Shown: positions 8,624-17,700 of the stretch, in pieces
Layout: each line of letters starts with the position of its first letter
Numbering within the stretch: the first letter of the stretch is position 1
DNA from: an archaeon
GTDB taxonomy: Archaea > Thermoproteota > Nitrososphaeria > Nitrososphaerales > Gagatemarchaeaceae
Direction: 5' to 3'
NCBI GenBank assembly: GCA_021848045.1
Contig: JAJZNC010000046.1
Location: 62,001-126,000 of the forward strand
Length of the DNA stretch: 64,000 bases
Notes under the pieces: model-generated
What the model was told of the DNA's origin: nothing
Seen by the model: the letters and a program-made list of their open reading frames with translations, nothing else
Databases searched by the model: none
Translations under genes and position numbers: made by a program

Positions 8624-9895
8624 TTGAAGTCAGCCCTTGTCGAGAACGCCGGGGAGGTCACCCATCCCGACGGCGGTGAGGAGACGGGGGGCCGCCCCGT
8701 GGCAAGGCCGGCGGTGGTGGTCGTCGGGACCTCGTTCAAGACGTCCTCGCTGGCATTCCGCGAGTCGCTCTCTCGGCGGCTGCCCAAGGACACGGCAGCA
8801 CTGGCGCGCCTCTGCGGCGCCAGCGAGTGCGGCCAGCTGGTGACCTGCAACAGGATCGAGTTCTTCCTCGCCTCCGAGTCGGCGGAGGAGTCGGGGCGCG
8901 CCCTCCTTTCATGGGTGGCCGAGACCCCTGGGTTCGAGCCTGGGTCGGTCTACGTCCGCGCCGGGGTCGACGCGATATCGCACATCTTCAAGGTGGCTTC
9001 GGGGCTCGACTCGATGGTCGTAGGGGAAGACCAGATCCTCTCACAGGTCAAGCAGGCGGGGGTCGGTGCGAGGACATCGGGCACCTCAAAGGGGACGTTG
9101 TCCGCCCTCTTCGACGCGGCCGCTGGTGCTGCCCGGAAGGCGAGGGCAGCCCTCGACCCGGACGGCGAGTCGGTCTCGTCGGCCGCGCTCCGGTTCGCTC
9201 TCGGCCGCCTTCCCAGGCCCCCGAGGAGCGTCCTACTCATAGGCACGGGGAAGACGGCCAGGCTCGCCGCGGACCGGCTGAAGGGTGCCCGCCTCTACGT
9301 GGCTACGCGGAGGAGTGTCCCCAGGTCGTTCCCTACCTACACCGTCGTCCGACAGAAGGACCTCGAGCGCGTGGCCCGACGCTGCGATCTCATCGTCTGC
9401 GCGACGAGGCGGAGGGGTTACGTCCTGAGGGAAGGCGACCTCGGCGTGGGCAGGCGCGTCATCCTGGACCTTGCGTTCCCTAGGAACGTCGACCCGAGTC
9501 TCGCCAAGGGCAAGACCGAGCTCTACAACCTCGAGGACCTCGCCAGGGTCTTCGCCCCGGCTCCGGCGCCCACGCGTGGGCGCGAGATGGCGGAGGAGAT
9601 CGCAGCATCCGAGGCGGAGCGATTCTCCCGGTGGCTCCTCGCCAGCAGGCAGTCTCCCGCGCTCTCGCGGCTCTACCGGTGGGCGGAGTCCACCAGGAAG
9701 GCGGAGGCGGAGGCTGCGCTCAGGCGGCTGCCCGGCCTCACCGCGAGGGAGAAGAAGGTCGTCGAGTCGATGAGCAGGCGGCTGGTGAGCAAGCTCCTTG
9801 CACCGGCAACGAGCTTCGCCAAGTCCTCGACAGCAGACTTCCCGCAGGACCAGCGCCTCGAACTGGTAGACAGGATCTTCGACAAGGCAGTGTGA
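8624..9895 (+). CDS. hemA: Glutamyl-tRNA reductase
   Basis: VVVVGTSFKTSSLAFRESL, CGQLVTCNRIEFFL, LDSMVVGEDQILSQVKQA, RRVILDLAFPRNVDP. Confidence 0.95.
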   Translation: MKSALVENAGEVTHPDGGEETGGRPVARPAVVVVGTSFKTSSLAFRESLSRRLPKDTAALARLCGASECGQLVTCNRIEFFLASESAEESGRALLSWVAETPGFEPGSVYVRAGVDAISHIFKVASGLDSMVVGEDQILSQVKQAGVGARTSGTSKGTLSALFDAAAGAARKARAALDPDGESVSSAALRFALGRLPRPPRSVLLIGTGKTARLAADRLKGARLYVATRRSVPRSFPTYTVVRQKDLERVARRCDLIVCATRRRGYVLREGDLGVGRRVILDLAFPRNVDPSLAKGKTELYNLEDLARVFAPAPAPTRGREMAEEIAASEAERFSRWLLASRQSPALSRLYRWAESTRKAEAEAALRRLPGLTAREKKVVESMSRRLVSKLLAPATSFAKSSTADFPQDQRLELVDRIFDKAV

Positions 9896-9898
9896 TGG

Positions 9899-10831
9899 GT
9901 GCTGAGGCTGAGGATCGGCGCAAGGCAGAGCATGCTGTCGCAGGCCCAGACCGCCCTCGTCTCGAACCTCCTGAGGCAGCGCTTCGGCAAGGACCTCGTC
10001 ATCGAGCTTGTGAATGTCCGGACTCTCGGGGACCGTTCGCCCCCCGGAGCGGCCGCCGGCTCAAAGGGAGGCGCCAAGGGCGCGTTCACCGGGGACCTCG
10101 AATCGATGCTCGCAGGAGGCCGGATCGACGTGGCAGTCCACAGCATGAAAGACCTCCCCAGCGAAGAGACCGAGGGCCTGGTGATAGGCGCGACCCCTGA
10201 GAGGGCCGACCCTAGAGACGCGCTCGTCACCCGGAACGGGGAGACTCTCAGCACCCTGCCGAGGCGCGCCAAGGTGGGCACTAGCAGCCTCAGGAGGAAG
10301 GCGCAGCTCCTCAAGCTGCGGCCAGACCTGGAGGTCGTCGAGCTCCACGGGAACGTCGACACCCGCCTGACCAAGCTGCAGGGGGCGCCGGCGGACGGGC
10401 TCGCCGGCGTGGTGCTCGCGGTCGCCGGCCTCGCACGCCTCGGCGAGGAGTCGAGGATCTCGCAGGTCTTCAGCGTCGACGAGATGGTCCCCGCGGTCGG
10501 CCAGGGGATAATCGCGGTCCAGATGAGGTGGGGCGACGGCGAGACCCGAGAGGTGCTCTCCAAGATAGACCACGAGGCGACCAGGATAGAGGCGATCGCG
10601 GAGAGGGCGCTCGCGAGGCGCCTCGGGATAGGCTGCAACGTCCCCGTTGGCGGCTGCGCGAGGGTCGAAGGGCGGAAGGTAAGGCTTGTGGGCATGATGT
10701 CGGAGGATGACGGTAGCGGGCTCACGCGGAGGTCCGTATCAGGGCCCTGGGGGAACGCGGTGTCCCTTGGGGAGCGCCTCGCCGACGCCCTGCTGGCGCG
10801 GGGGCGGACGCGGAGGGCGGTGGCTTCGTGA
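9899..10831 (+). CDS. hemC: Porphobilinogen deaminase (hydroxymethylbilane synthase)
   Basis: LRIGARQSMLSQAQT..., DVAVHSMKDLPSE, ALVTRNG, VGTSSLRRKAQLL, IGCNVPVGGCA; GTG start. Confidence 0.96.
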   Translation: MLRLRIGARQSMLSQAQTALVSNLLRQRFGKDLVIELVNVRTLGDRSPPGAAAGSKGGAKGAFTGDLESMLAGGRIDVAVHSMKDLPSEETEGLVIGATPERADPRDALVTRNGETLSTLPRRAKVGTSSLRRKAQLLKLRPDLEVVELHGNVDTRLTKLQGAPADGLAGVVLAVAGLARLGEESRISQVFSVDEMVPAVGQGIIAVQMRWGDGETREVLSKIDHEATRIEAIAERALARRLGIGCNVPVGGCARVEGRKVRLVGMMSEDDGSGLTRRSVSGPWGNAVSLGERLADALLARGRTRRAVAS

Positions 10832-11607
10832 GGGCAGAGGCCGCGGGGAAGGCCAGGCTCTCGAGGGTCGTGATCACCCGGTCGAGGAGCGGAAACGAGG
10901 AGCTGGCCGCCAAGCTGAGGGCCAGGGGCTTCGAGCCCGTCTCCGTGGACACCCTCGAGTTCGCCCCGCCCAAGGACTGGTCTCGGGTCGACGCTGTCCT
11001 CGCAGGGCTCGGACGCTACGACTGGCTCGTACTGACGTCTCCAACGGGGGTCGGCTTCTTCGCCGAACGGATGCGGCTCCTGTCGCTGCCGCTCGCGTGG
11101 GTGGGTAGACCCTCGGTGGCTGCCGTCGGCCCTTCGACCGGAGCTGCCCTCTCGAGGGTCGGCGCGAGGGTCGACTTTCTGCCTTCAAAGTACACGAGCA
11201 AGGTCCTGGCAGAGGAGCTTCCGGCGGGCAGCGGGAGCGACGCCCTCCTGCTCCGCGCAGCCTCCGGCGACCCCGGGTTCCTCCCGGCGCTCGTGGCGCG
11301 AGGGTTCAGGGTGACCGACCTGCCGATCTACGCGACGTCTCATCTCTCCGGGCGCGGCGCGTCTCGCGCGATGAGCGGCGCCGATGCCGTGGTCTTCGCC
11401 AGCCCGTCCGCGGTGGAGGCGTTCGCAAAGGCGCTGGGGCCGGGCGACCTGGACTCGGCGGCGAGGCGCGTCCTGGCCGTGTGCATAGGCCCAGTCACGG
11501 TCGCGGCTGCGAAGGAGAGAGGGTTCCGGAGGACGGTCGCGCCCGAGACGCACACCATCGACGGAGTCCTGACGTGCCTGGAGCAGGCAGCGGGGGAGCG
11601 ATCCTGA
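10828..11607 (+). CDS. hemD: Uroporphyrinogen-III synthase (haem-operon copy)
   Basis: VVITRSRSGNEELAAKLRARGFEPVSVDTLEF...WLVLTSPTGVGFFAERM...AVVFASPSAVEAFAKAL; overlaps hemC stop. Confidence 0.9.
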   Translation: MRAEAAGKARLSRVVITRSRSGNEELAAKLRARGFEPVSVDTLEFAPPKDWSRVDAVLAGLGRYDWLVLTSPTGVGFFAERMRLLSLPLAWVGRPSVAAVGPSTGAALSRVGARVDFLPSKYTSKVLAEELPAGSGSDALLLRAASGDPGFLPALVARGFRVTDLPIYATSHLSGRGASRAMSGADAVVFASPSAVEAFAKALGPGDLDSAARRVLAVCIGPVTVAAAKERGFRRTVAPETHTIDGVLTCLEQAAGERS

Positions 11608-12608
11608 CGCCCGGGGAGGGGGCGCGCGCACAGAGGCGGGCGGAGAGGCTTAGGAGGCTCCGGCGGACGGACGCGATCCGAGACATGCTCGCGGAGAACA
11701 GGATCCACCCCTCAAACCTGATCGCGCCGATCTTCGTGCGCGGCGGCGAAGGGATCGTCGAGCCCGTGCCTGCGATGCCCGGAATATCGCGCTACTCGGT
11801 CGACGCGGTCGCCGGCTATGCAGGCAGGTTGGCCGAGACCGGGGTGCGGTCGGTGATCCTCTTCGGGATCCCAGAGAGCAAGGACGAGGCCGGGACCGGG
11901 GCCTACGCTCCAGACGGGGTCGTCTGCAGGGCGATACGGGAGCTGAAGGGCCGCCTGCCCGCGCTGGTCGTAGCGGCCGACGTGTGCCTCTGCGAGTACA
12001 CCTCACACGGGCACTGCGGGGTGGTGGAGCACGGGGCCGTGAGCAACGAGAAGACCCTCCCTCTCATCGCGCGCGCGGCCGAGGAGTACGCGGCGGCGGG
12101 TGCAGACATGGTCTGCCCGAGCTCTATGATGGACGGGCAGGTCTCGGCCGTACGGAGCGCGCTCGAGAGGTCGGGGCACGACGACCGCATCGTGATGGGG
12201 TACTCCGCGAAGTACTCGTCCAGCTTCTACGGGCCGTTCAGGGAGGCTGCCGGGTCCGCCCCGTCCTTCGGGGACAGGAGGGGATACCAGATGAACCCGG
12301 CGAACTCTCGCGAGGCGATGAGGGAGGTCGAGACAGACATACTGGAGGGCGCGGACATAGTCATGGTCAAGCCTGCTCTCTCCTGCCTCGACGTCATTGC
12401 GAAGGCCAGGTCGAGGTTCGACGTCCCGCTCGCAGCCTACAGCGTGAGCGGCGAGTACTCGATGATAAAGGCGGCGAGCAAGATGGGCTGGTTGGACGAG
12501 AGGGCAGCCGCCATGGAGGTCGCCCTCTCTATAAAGAGGGCCGGGGCGGACCTCATCGTGACCTATTTCGCGGAGCAGCTGGCCTCCTGGCTGGGGGGAC
12601 GACCATGA
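11574..12608 (+). CDS. hemB: Delta-aminolevulinic acid dehydratase (start inferred)
   Basis: RLRRLRRTDAIRDML..., ADVCLCEYTSHGHCG (Zn-type), VMGYSAKYSSSFYGPFR, DIVMVKPALSCLDVI. Confidence 0.95.
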   Translation: MPGAGSGGAILTPGEGARAQRRAERLRRLRRTDAIRDMLAENRIHPSNLIAPIFVRGGEGIVEPVPAMPGISRYSVDAVAGYAGRLAETGVRSVILFGIPESKDEAGTGAYAPDGVVCRAIRELKGRLPALVVAADVCLCEYTSHGHCGVVEHGAVSNEKTLPLIARAAEEYAAAGADMVCPSSMMDGQVSAVRSALERSGHDDRIVMGYSAKYSSSFYGPFREAAGSAPSFGDRRGYQMNPANSREAMREVETDILEGADIVMVKPALSCLDVIAKARSRFDVPLAAYSVSGEYSMIKAASKMGWLDERAAAMEVALSIKRAGADLIVTYFAEQLASWLGGRP

Positions 12609-13330
12609 CGGCACCAACCGGGGCGGGAGCGGACGACTCGGGCGCCGCAGGTTCGCCGAGGTTCGTGAAGTACACCTTCTTCAAGGTCGCGAGGGAGTGG
12701 AGGTCTCTCCCCGAGCCGGAGAAGGAGTCGGCGAGGTCGGAGGCCGCGGAGCTGCTCGCCGGTTCGCCGGGGGGCCTGCGACCCGAGGTCTTCTCCCTGG
12801 TCGGGATAAGGGGCGACGTGGACTTCATGCTCCTCTGCGACTCGAGCACGGTCGAGCCGTTCCAGGAGATGGTCTCGGCCCTCCTCGCGACCACCCTCGG
12901 GAGGTTCCTGGACGTCCCCTACTCCTACCTCGCGATGACGAGGCCGTCGCACTACACCGGCTCCCACAAGCACCCCGGACAAGAGGGGGAGGGCCCGCGC
13001 CAGCCAATGGGAGCAAAGTATCTCTTCGTATACCCGTTCATCAAGAAGAGGAGCTGGTACGGCCTCCCGTTCACCGACCGGCAGAAGATCATGGGAGAGC
13101 ACTTTAGGATCGGGCACAAGTACCCAGAGATCAAGATCAACACCGGATACTCGTTCGGGCTGGACGACCAGGAGTTCGTCCTCGCGTTCGAGGGCGACGA
13201 CCCGGCGGAGTTCCTCGACCTCGTCGAGGAGCTGAGGGGCACCGAGGCCAGCAAGTACACCGAGCTCGAGACGCCGATCTTCACCTGCGTCAGGACCAGC
13301 CCTCGGAGCCTCCTGCGGCTCCTCGCCTAG
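12605..13330 (+). CDS. chdC: Chlorite dismutase-family coproheme decarboxylase (HemQ/ChdC)
   Basis: Internal start of the 448-aa ORF; KYLFVYPFIKKRSWYGLPFTDRQKIMGEHFRIGHKYPEIKINTGYSFGLDDQEFVLAFEGDDPAEFLDLVEELR. Confidence 0.9.
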   Translation: MTAPTGAGADDSGAAGSPRFVKYTFFKVAREWRSLPEPEKESARSEAAELLAGSPGGLRPEVFSLVGIRGDVDFMLLCDSSTVEPFQEMVSALLATTLGRFLDVPYSYLAMTRPSHYTGSHKHPGQEGEGPRQPMGAKYLFVYPFIKKRSWYGLPFTDRQKIMGEHFRIGHKYPEIKINTGYSFGLDDQEFVLAFEGDDPAEFLDLVEELRGTEASKYTELETPIFTCVRTSPRSLLRLLA

Positions 13331-13346
13331 GCCAGCGTGAAAGCGC

Positions 13347-14660
13347 ATGACCGGCCGAGATGAAAGGAAGACCTCAGGGGAGCTCTTCGCCCGCGCCCGG
13401 AAGGTAATGGTCGGCGGGGTGAGCAGCCCCGTCCGTGCGTTCGCGGCGGTCGGCGGGACGCCGATCTTCATCGCCCGCGGGAAGGGAGCCCACGTGTGGA
13501 GCGTCGAGGGGAAGAGGTACATAGACTACGTCTGCTCGTGGGGGCCCCTGATCGCGGGGCACTCGCACCCGAAGGTGCTGGCTGCAGCAGCCTCCGCGCT
13601 GGAGTTCGGGGCGAGCTTCGGCGCCCCCACCGAGGGCGAGCTCAAGCTCGCGGAGAAGGTGTGCGCGCACATGCCCAGCGTCGAGAAGCTGAGGTTCGTG
13701 AGCTCCGGGACGGAGGCCGCCATGTCGGCTCTGAGGCTCGCGAGAGCGTCCACGAGGCGGGACAAGTTCCTGAAGTTCGAGGGCTGCTACCACGGCCACG
13801 CCGACGCCTTCTTGACGGAGGCTGGTTCGGGTCTCGCGACGCTCGACGTCGCCTCCTCGGCGGGGGTGACCAGGTCGGTGGCCGAGGACACGGTCACGGT
13901 CCCATACAACGACAGGGAAGCGCTCGAGGGGGCATTCGCCTCTCACCGCGGAGAGCTCGCCGCCGTCATCGTGGAGCCTGTCGCGGGCAACATGGGCGTC
14001 GTCCCGCCCCAGGCGGGCTTCCTTGAGGCGGCACGCGAGCTCTGCGACCGGGACGGGGCGCTGCTCATCTTCGACGAGGTGATCACGGGCTTCAGGGTCT
14101 CGCCAGGGGGCGCCCAGGCGGTGTCGGGCGTCCGGCCGGACATCACGTGCCTGGGGAAGATAGTCGGAGGAGGGTTCCCGCTGGGCGCCTACGGTGGCCC
14201 TCGCGAGGTCATGTCCCTCGTGGCCCCAGAAGGGCCCGTCTACCAGGCGGGGACGCTCTCCGGCAACCCGGTGGCCGCCGCCGCCGGGCACGCCACGATC
14301 TCCCTCATGGAGAGGCGGGGCGCCTACGAGCTCCTCGACGCGACCGCGGCTAGGCTCGAGCAAGCCCTCAGGGCAGAGGCAGAGGCGGCTGGCGTCGCGC
14401 TGACTACGAACAGGGTCGGGTCGATGCTCGGGCTCTTCTTCGCCCCCGGCAGGGTCGGCGACTTCGCCGGTGCGAAGCGCACGGACAGGGCGCGCTTCGC
14501 GGAGTTCCACCGCGCCATGCTCGAGGAGGGCGTCTACCTGCCTCCGTCGCCGTTCGAGACGCTCTTCGTCTCGACCGCCCATGCGGAGGCAGACGTCGAC
14601 AAGACCGCCGCCGCGGCTAGGAGGGCGTTCCAAAGGCTCGGCAAGAAGGGTTCGCGATGA
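13347..14660 (+). CDS. hemL: Glutamate-1-semialdehyde 2,1-aminomutase
   Basis: VMVGGVSSPVRAFAAVGGTPIFIARGKGAHVW...SSGTEAAMSALRLAR...LIFDEVITGFRVSPGGAQ...CLGKIVGGGFPLGAYGG. Confidence 0.96.
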   Translation: MTGRDERKTSGELFARARKVMVGGVSSPVRAFAAVGGTPIFIARGKGAHVWSVEGKRYIDYVCSWGPLIAGHSHPKVLAAAASALEFGASFGAPTEGELKLAEKVCAHMPSVEKLRFVSSGTEAAMSALRLARASTRRDKFLKFEGCYHGHADAFLTEAGSGLATLDVASSAGVTRSVAEDTVTVPYNDREALEGAFASHRGELAAVIVEPVAGNMGVVPPQAGFLEAARELCDRDGALLIFDEVITGFRVSPGGAQAVSGVRPDITCLGKIVGGGFPLGAYGGPREVMSLVAPEGPVYQAGTLSGNPVAAAAGHATISLMERRGAYELLDATAARLEQALRAEAEAAGVALTTNRVGSMLGLFFAPGRVGDFAGAKRTDRARFAEFHRAMLEEGVYLPPSPFETLFVSTAHAEADVDKTAAAARRAFQRLGKKGSR

Positions 14661-15685
14661 ACACATCTTTCCTAGACGCGTGCAACAGGAGGGAGCCTGC
14701 CCACACGCCGGTCTGGTTCATGAGGCAGGCGGGCAGGTACCTTCCCAGCTACAGGGCCGTGAAGGGGGGACGGCCGGTGACCGAGATTGCGAGGGACCCC
14801 GAGCTCTCCTCGCAGGTTGCGGTCGACGCAGTCGAGGCTCTCGGCGTAGACGCGGGGATACTCTTCGCCGACATAATGCTCCCCCTCGAGGGGATGGGGG
14901 TCAGGTTCAGGATTGAGGAGAACGTCGGGCCCATCGTAGAGAACCCCGTCAGGACGGGGGACGACGTCGGAGCCCTGAGGGCGCTCGACCCGGAGGCTGA
15001 CGTGGGCTTCGTCCTCGACGGGATCGACGCCACCCTCCAGAAGCTCGACGACTCCGTGCCTCTCATAGGGTTCTCAGGCGCGCCGTTCACGCTCGCCGGG
15101 TACATGGTCGAGGGCAGGCCTAGCAGGGACCTCGAGCGCACGAAGCGCATGATGTACAACGACCCGGACGCCTGGCACGGGCTGATGAGGGCCCTGACCA
15201 GGATGGTGAAGGCATACCTGGGCCGCCAGGTCTCCCACGGCGTGCACGCCGTCCAGCTCTTCGACAGCTGGGTAGGCTGCCTCTCTCCGGCGGACTATCG
15301 CACCTACGTGTCGAAGTATACCCGGCAGATCATGGACTCTCTTGAGGGGAAGGTCCCGCGGATACACTTCTGCGCCAACTCGTCCTCGCTCCTCGGGGAG
15401 CTTGTCGGGACGGGAGCCGACGTCATAAGCGTGGACTGGCGGATGCCGATCTCAGACGCGTGGAAGGCCGCAAGGGGGCGGGGGGTACAGGGGAACCTCG
15501 ACCCGGTCCTGGCGCTCGCGGGCGGCGCTGCCATGCGGCGCGGGGTCGCGCGCGTCCTCGAAGAGTCCAAGGGCAGGCGCGGGCACATCTTCAGCCTCGG
15601 CCACGGGGTCCTCAAGGAGACGCCTCCCGAGAACCTCAGGGCCGTCGTGAGGTCGGTCCACGCAGCCACCAGGCGGAGGGCCTAG
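14657..15685 (+). CDS. hemE: Uroporphyrinogen decarboxylase
   Basis: REPAHTPVWFMRQAGRYLPSYRAVK, GFSGAPFTLAGYMVEG, VQLFDSWVGCLS, VSVDWRMPI, NLDPVLAL. Confidence 0.96.
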   Translation: MNTSFLDACNRREPAHTPVWFMRQAGRYLPSYRAVKGGRPVTEIARDPELSSQVAVDAVEALGVDAGILFADIMLPLEGMGVRFRIEENVGPIVENPVRTGDDVGALRALDPEADVGFVLDGIDATLQKLDDSVPLIGFSGAPFTLAGYMVEGRPSRDLERTKRMMYNDPDAWHGLMRALTRMVKAYLGRQVSHGVHAVQLFDSWVGCLSPADYRTYVSKYTRQIMDSLEGKVPRIHFCANSSSLLGELVGTGADVISVDWRMPISDAWKAARGRGVQGNLDPVLALAGGAAMRRGVARVLEESKGRRGHIFSLGHGVLKETPPENLRAVVRSVHAATRRRA

Positions 15686-15687
15686 GC

Positions 15688-16641
15688 ATGGACGTATGCG
15701 TAGTCCTGATGACATACGGCTCGCCCGCGAGCCTGGACGACATCCCCGCGTATCTCAGGGACGTCAGAGGGGGGAGGGAGCCGGATGCCGCGCTCGTCGC
15801 GGAGTTCCGTAGGCGCTACTCGCTGATCGGTGGCTCCCCCCTGCTGCAGGTGACGAGGGCACAGGCGGCGGCCCTCGAGGGCGAGCTGCGGGCGCGGGAG
15901 GACGGGAACTCGTACCGGGTCGTCGCAGGGATGAGGTTCGCCCCGCCCCGCATCGCGGACGTCGTGAGGGAGGCCGCCCCCGCGGCGGGCGCGCTGGTGG
16001 GCGTGATCATGTCGCCGCAGTTCTCGCCCATCATCATGGGGGGCTACGTCAGGTCATTTCGAGAGGCCGCCGAGTCGCTGGGGAGAGAAGGCCTCTCGCT
16101 CCGGATCGTGCAGGACTGGCACCTGCAACCCCTCTTCCTCGAGGCGCTCGCGCGGCGGGTGACCGAGGCGCTCGACCGGCTCCCTCCGGGCGTCCGTGAC
16201 GAGACCCCCGTCTTGCTCACCGCCCACAGCATGCCAAAGCGGGTGGTCGAGGGGGAGCCAGGGTACATCCGCGACCTCGAGGAGACCGCGGCCGCCGTCG
16301 CCGAGCTCGCCGGGCTGGGGGAGGGGCGCTGGATGTTCTGCTACCAGAGCGCCGGCCACACGCCCGAGGAGTGGCTAAAGCCTGACTTTGCTGACATGAT
16401 GCCCCGCCTCAGGCAGGGCGGCTACACGCACGTGGTCATAGCCCCCGTCCAGTTCCTCGCCGACCACCTCGAGATCCTCTACGACATCGACTTCGGCGCG
16501 AGGGAGCAAGCGGAGAAGGAGGGGATCTACTTCTCGCGGACGGAGTCGCTGAACACCTCGCCCCTGTTCATCAGAGCGCTCGCCTCTGTGGTCGGGGAGG
16601 CGCTGGGGCGGAGCGCGGGCGGCGACACCTCCCAGCTTTAA
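15688..16641 (+). CDS. hemH: Ferrochelatase-family protein (protoheme or coproporphyrin ferrochelatase)
   Basis: VCVVLMTYGSPASLDDIPAYLRDVRGG...YSLIGGSPLLQVTRAQA...LLTAHSMPKRVVEGEPGY...CYQSAGHTPEEWLKPD...APVQFLADHLEILYDID. Confidence 0.95.
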   Translation: MDVCVVLMTYGSPASLDDIPAYLRDVRGGREPDAALVAEFRRRYSLIGGSPLLQVTRAQAAALEGELRAREDGNSYRVVAGMRFAPPRIADVVREAAPAAGALVGVIMSPQFSPIIMGGYVRSFREAAESLGREGLSLRIVQDWHLQPLFLEALARRVTEALDRLPPGVRDETPVLLTAHSMPKRVVEGEPGYIRDLEETAAAVAELAGLGEGRWMFCYQSAGHTPEEWLKPDFADMMPRLRQGGYTHVVIAPVQFLADHLEILYDIDFGAREQAEKEGIYFSRTESLNTSPLFIRALASVVGEALGRSAGGDTSQL

Positions 16642-16666
16642 TACGCGGGGGCCTCCGTAATGCTCG

Positions 16667-17161
16667 ATGGAGATACTTGAGGGTGACGCGATCCAGGGGG
16701 CCGTCCTGAGGAGCTACTCGAGGGACCCGCGGGGCTGGAGCTTCACGGTGCGCCCCTCTGGTGCCGACGGGTTCTTCGACGCTCTGGTCACGGGCCCGAC
16801 CGAGACCTGGCGCCTCAAGCTCGACACGATCTTCAAGCCGACGCCCCTCGTCCTGGGCGCCCGCACCGAGGAACAGGTCGCCGGCGCTACCGCTCCCCTG
16901 TCTTTCGGGTTCAGGAGGGTGGACCAGGAGGTCGCCCCGGCCCTCCTGGACGGCTCACCAGAGGGGGTCCGGAGGCTGGTCGAGCTGCTCCGCACTGCGA
17001 ACCCGGTCGCGCCAGCGGTCCCGGGGAGCTACGTCCAGGGGCCCATCATCTTTTCGAGCCGGGCTGCTCGCTCCACGTCCGACCGAGAGCGGGCGGTCGA
17101 GGAGAGGCTCTCCGCCGAGATGAAGGCGCTGGTAATGAGAAGGTATCCTGGCTACCACTAG
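16667..17161 (+). CDS. Hypothetical protein
   Basis: 164-aa ORF directly downstream of hemH; convergent overlap with cysC end. Confidence 0.6.
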   Translation: MEILEGDAIQGAVLRSYSRDPRGWSFTVRPSGADGFFDALVTGPTETWRLKLDTIFKPTPLVLGARTEEQVAGATAPLSFGFRRVDQEVAPALLDGSPEGVRRLVELLRTANPVAPAVPGSYVQGPIIFSSRAARSTSDRERAVEERLSAEMKALVMRRYPGYH

Positions 17162-17700
17162 AGCCTGTCCATGGCCCGGAGCCTGCCGAGGACGTACTCC
17201 ACGCTCTCTTCCGGAGTCGCCATCTCTGTCTCTACGACGATGTCCGCGTCCGAGGGCGCTTCGTACGGGTCCTGGATCCCGGTCATGTTTGTGATCTCGC
17301 CCCTCCTCGCCTTCGCGTAGAGCCCCTTGGGGTCCCTCCTCTCGCACGCCTGGAGCGAGGCCTTGACGTACACCTGGACGAACCTCTCCGCCCCGATGAC
17401 CTGCCTGGCAGCCTCCCTAGACGTGCTGTAGGGCGAGATGAGCGCCACGATCGAGATCACCCCGTTCCTGGAGAGCAGCTTGGAGACGAACGACACCCTC
17501 CACGCGTGCTCCTCCCTGTCCTCCCTCGACAGGCCGAGGTCGCGCGAGATCCCCTTCCTCACCTCGTCGCCGTCTAGTATCTCCACCATCCTCCCGCTCG
17601 CCTTGAGCTTCCCCTTGAGGAGGGTCGCGAGGGTAGACTTTCCCGAGCCGGGAAGGCCTGTCATCCAGAGGGTGAAGCCCTCCTGTGGCCCGACGCTCAA
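17158..17700 (-). CDS. cysC: Adenylylsulfate (APS) kinase
   Basis: GFTLWMTGLPGSGKSTLATLLKGKLKASGRMVEILDGDEVRKGISRDLGLSREDREEHAWRVSFV...GIQDPYEAPSDADIVVET. Confidence 0.96.
   Translation of the reverse strand: MSVGPQEGFTLWMTGLPGSGKSTLATLLKGKLKASGRMVEILDGDEVRKGISRDLGLSREDREEHAWRVSFVSKLLSRNGVISIVALISPYSTSREAARQVIGAERFVQVYVKASLQACERRDPKGLYAKARRGEITNMTGIQDPYEAPSDADIVVETEMATPEESVEYVLGRLRAMDRL

Noticed and set aside
13374-14666. 430-aa minus-strand ORF antisense to hemL
   Set aside because: Antisense shadow of a well-recognised gene; no domain-like sequence
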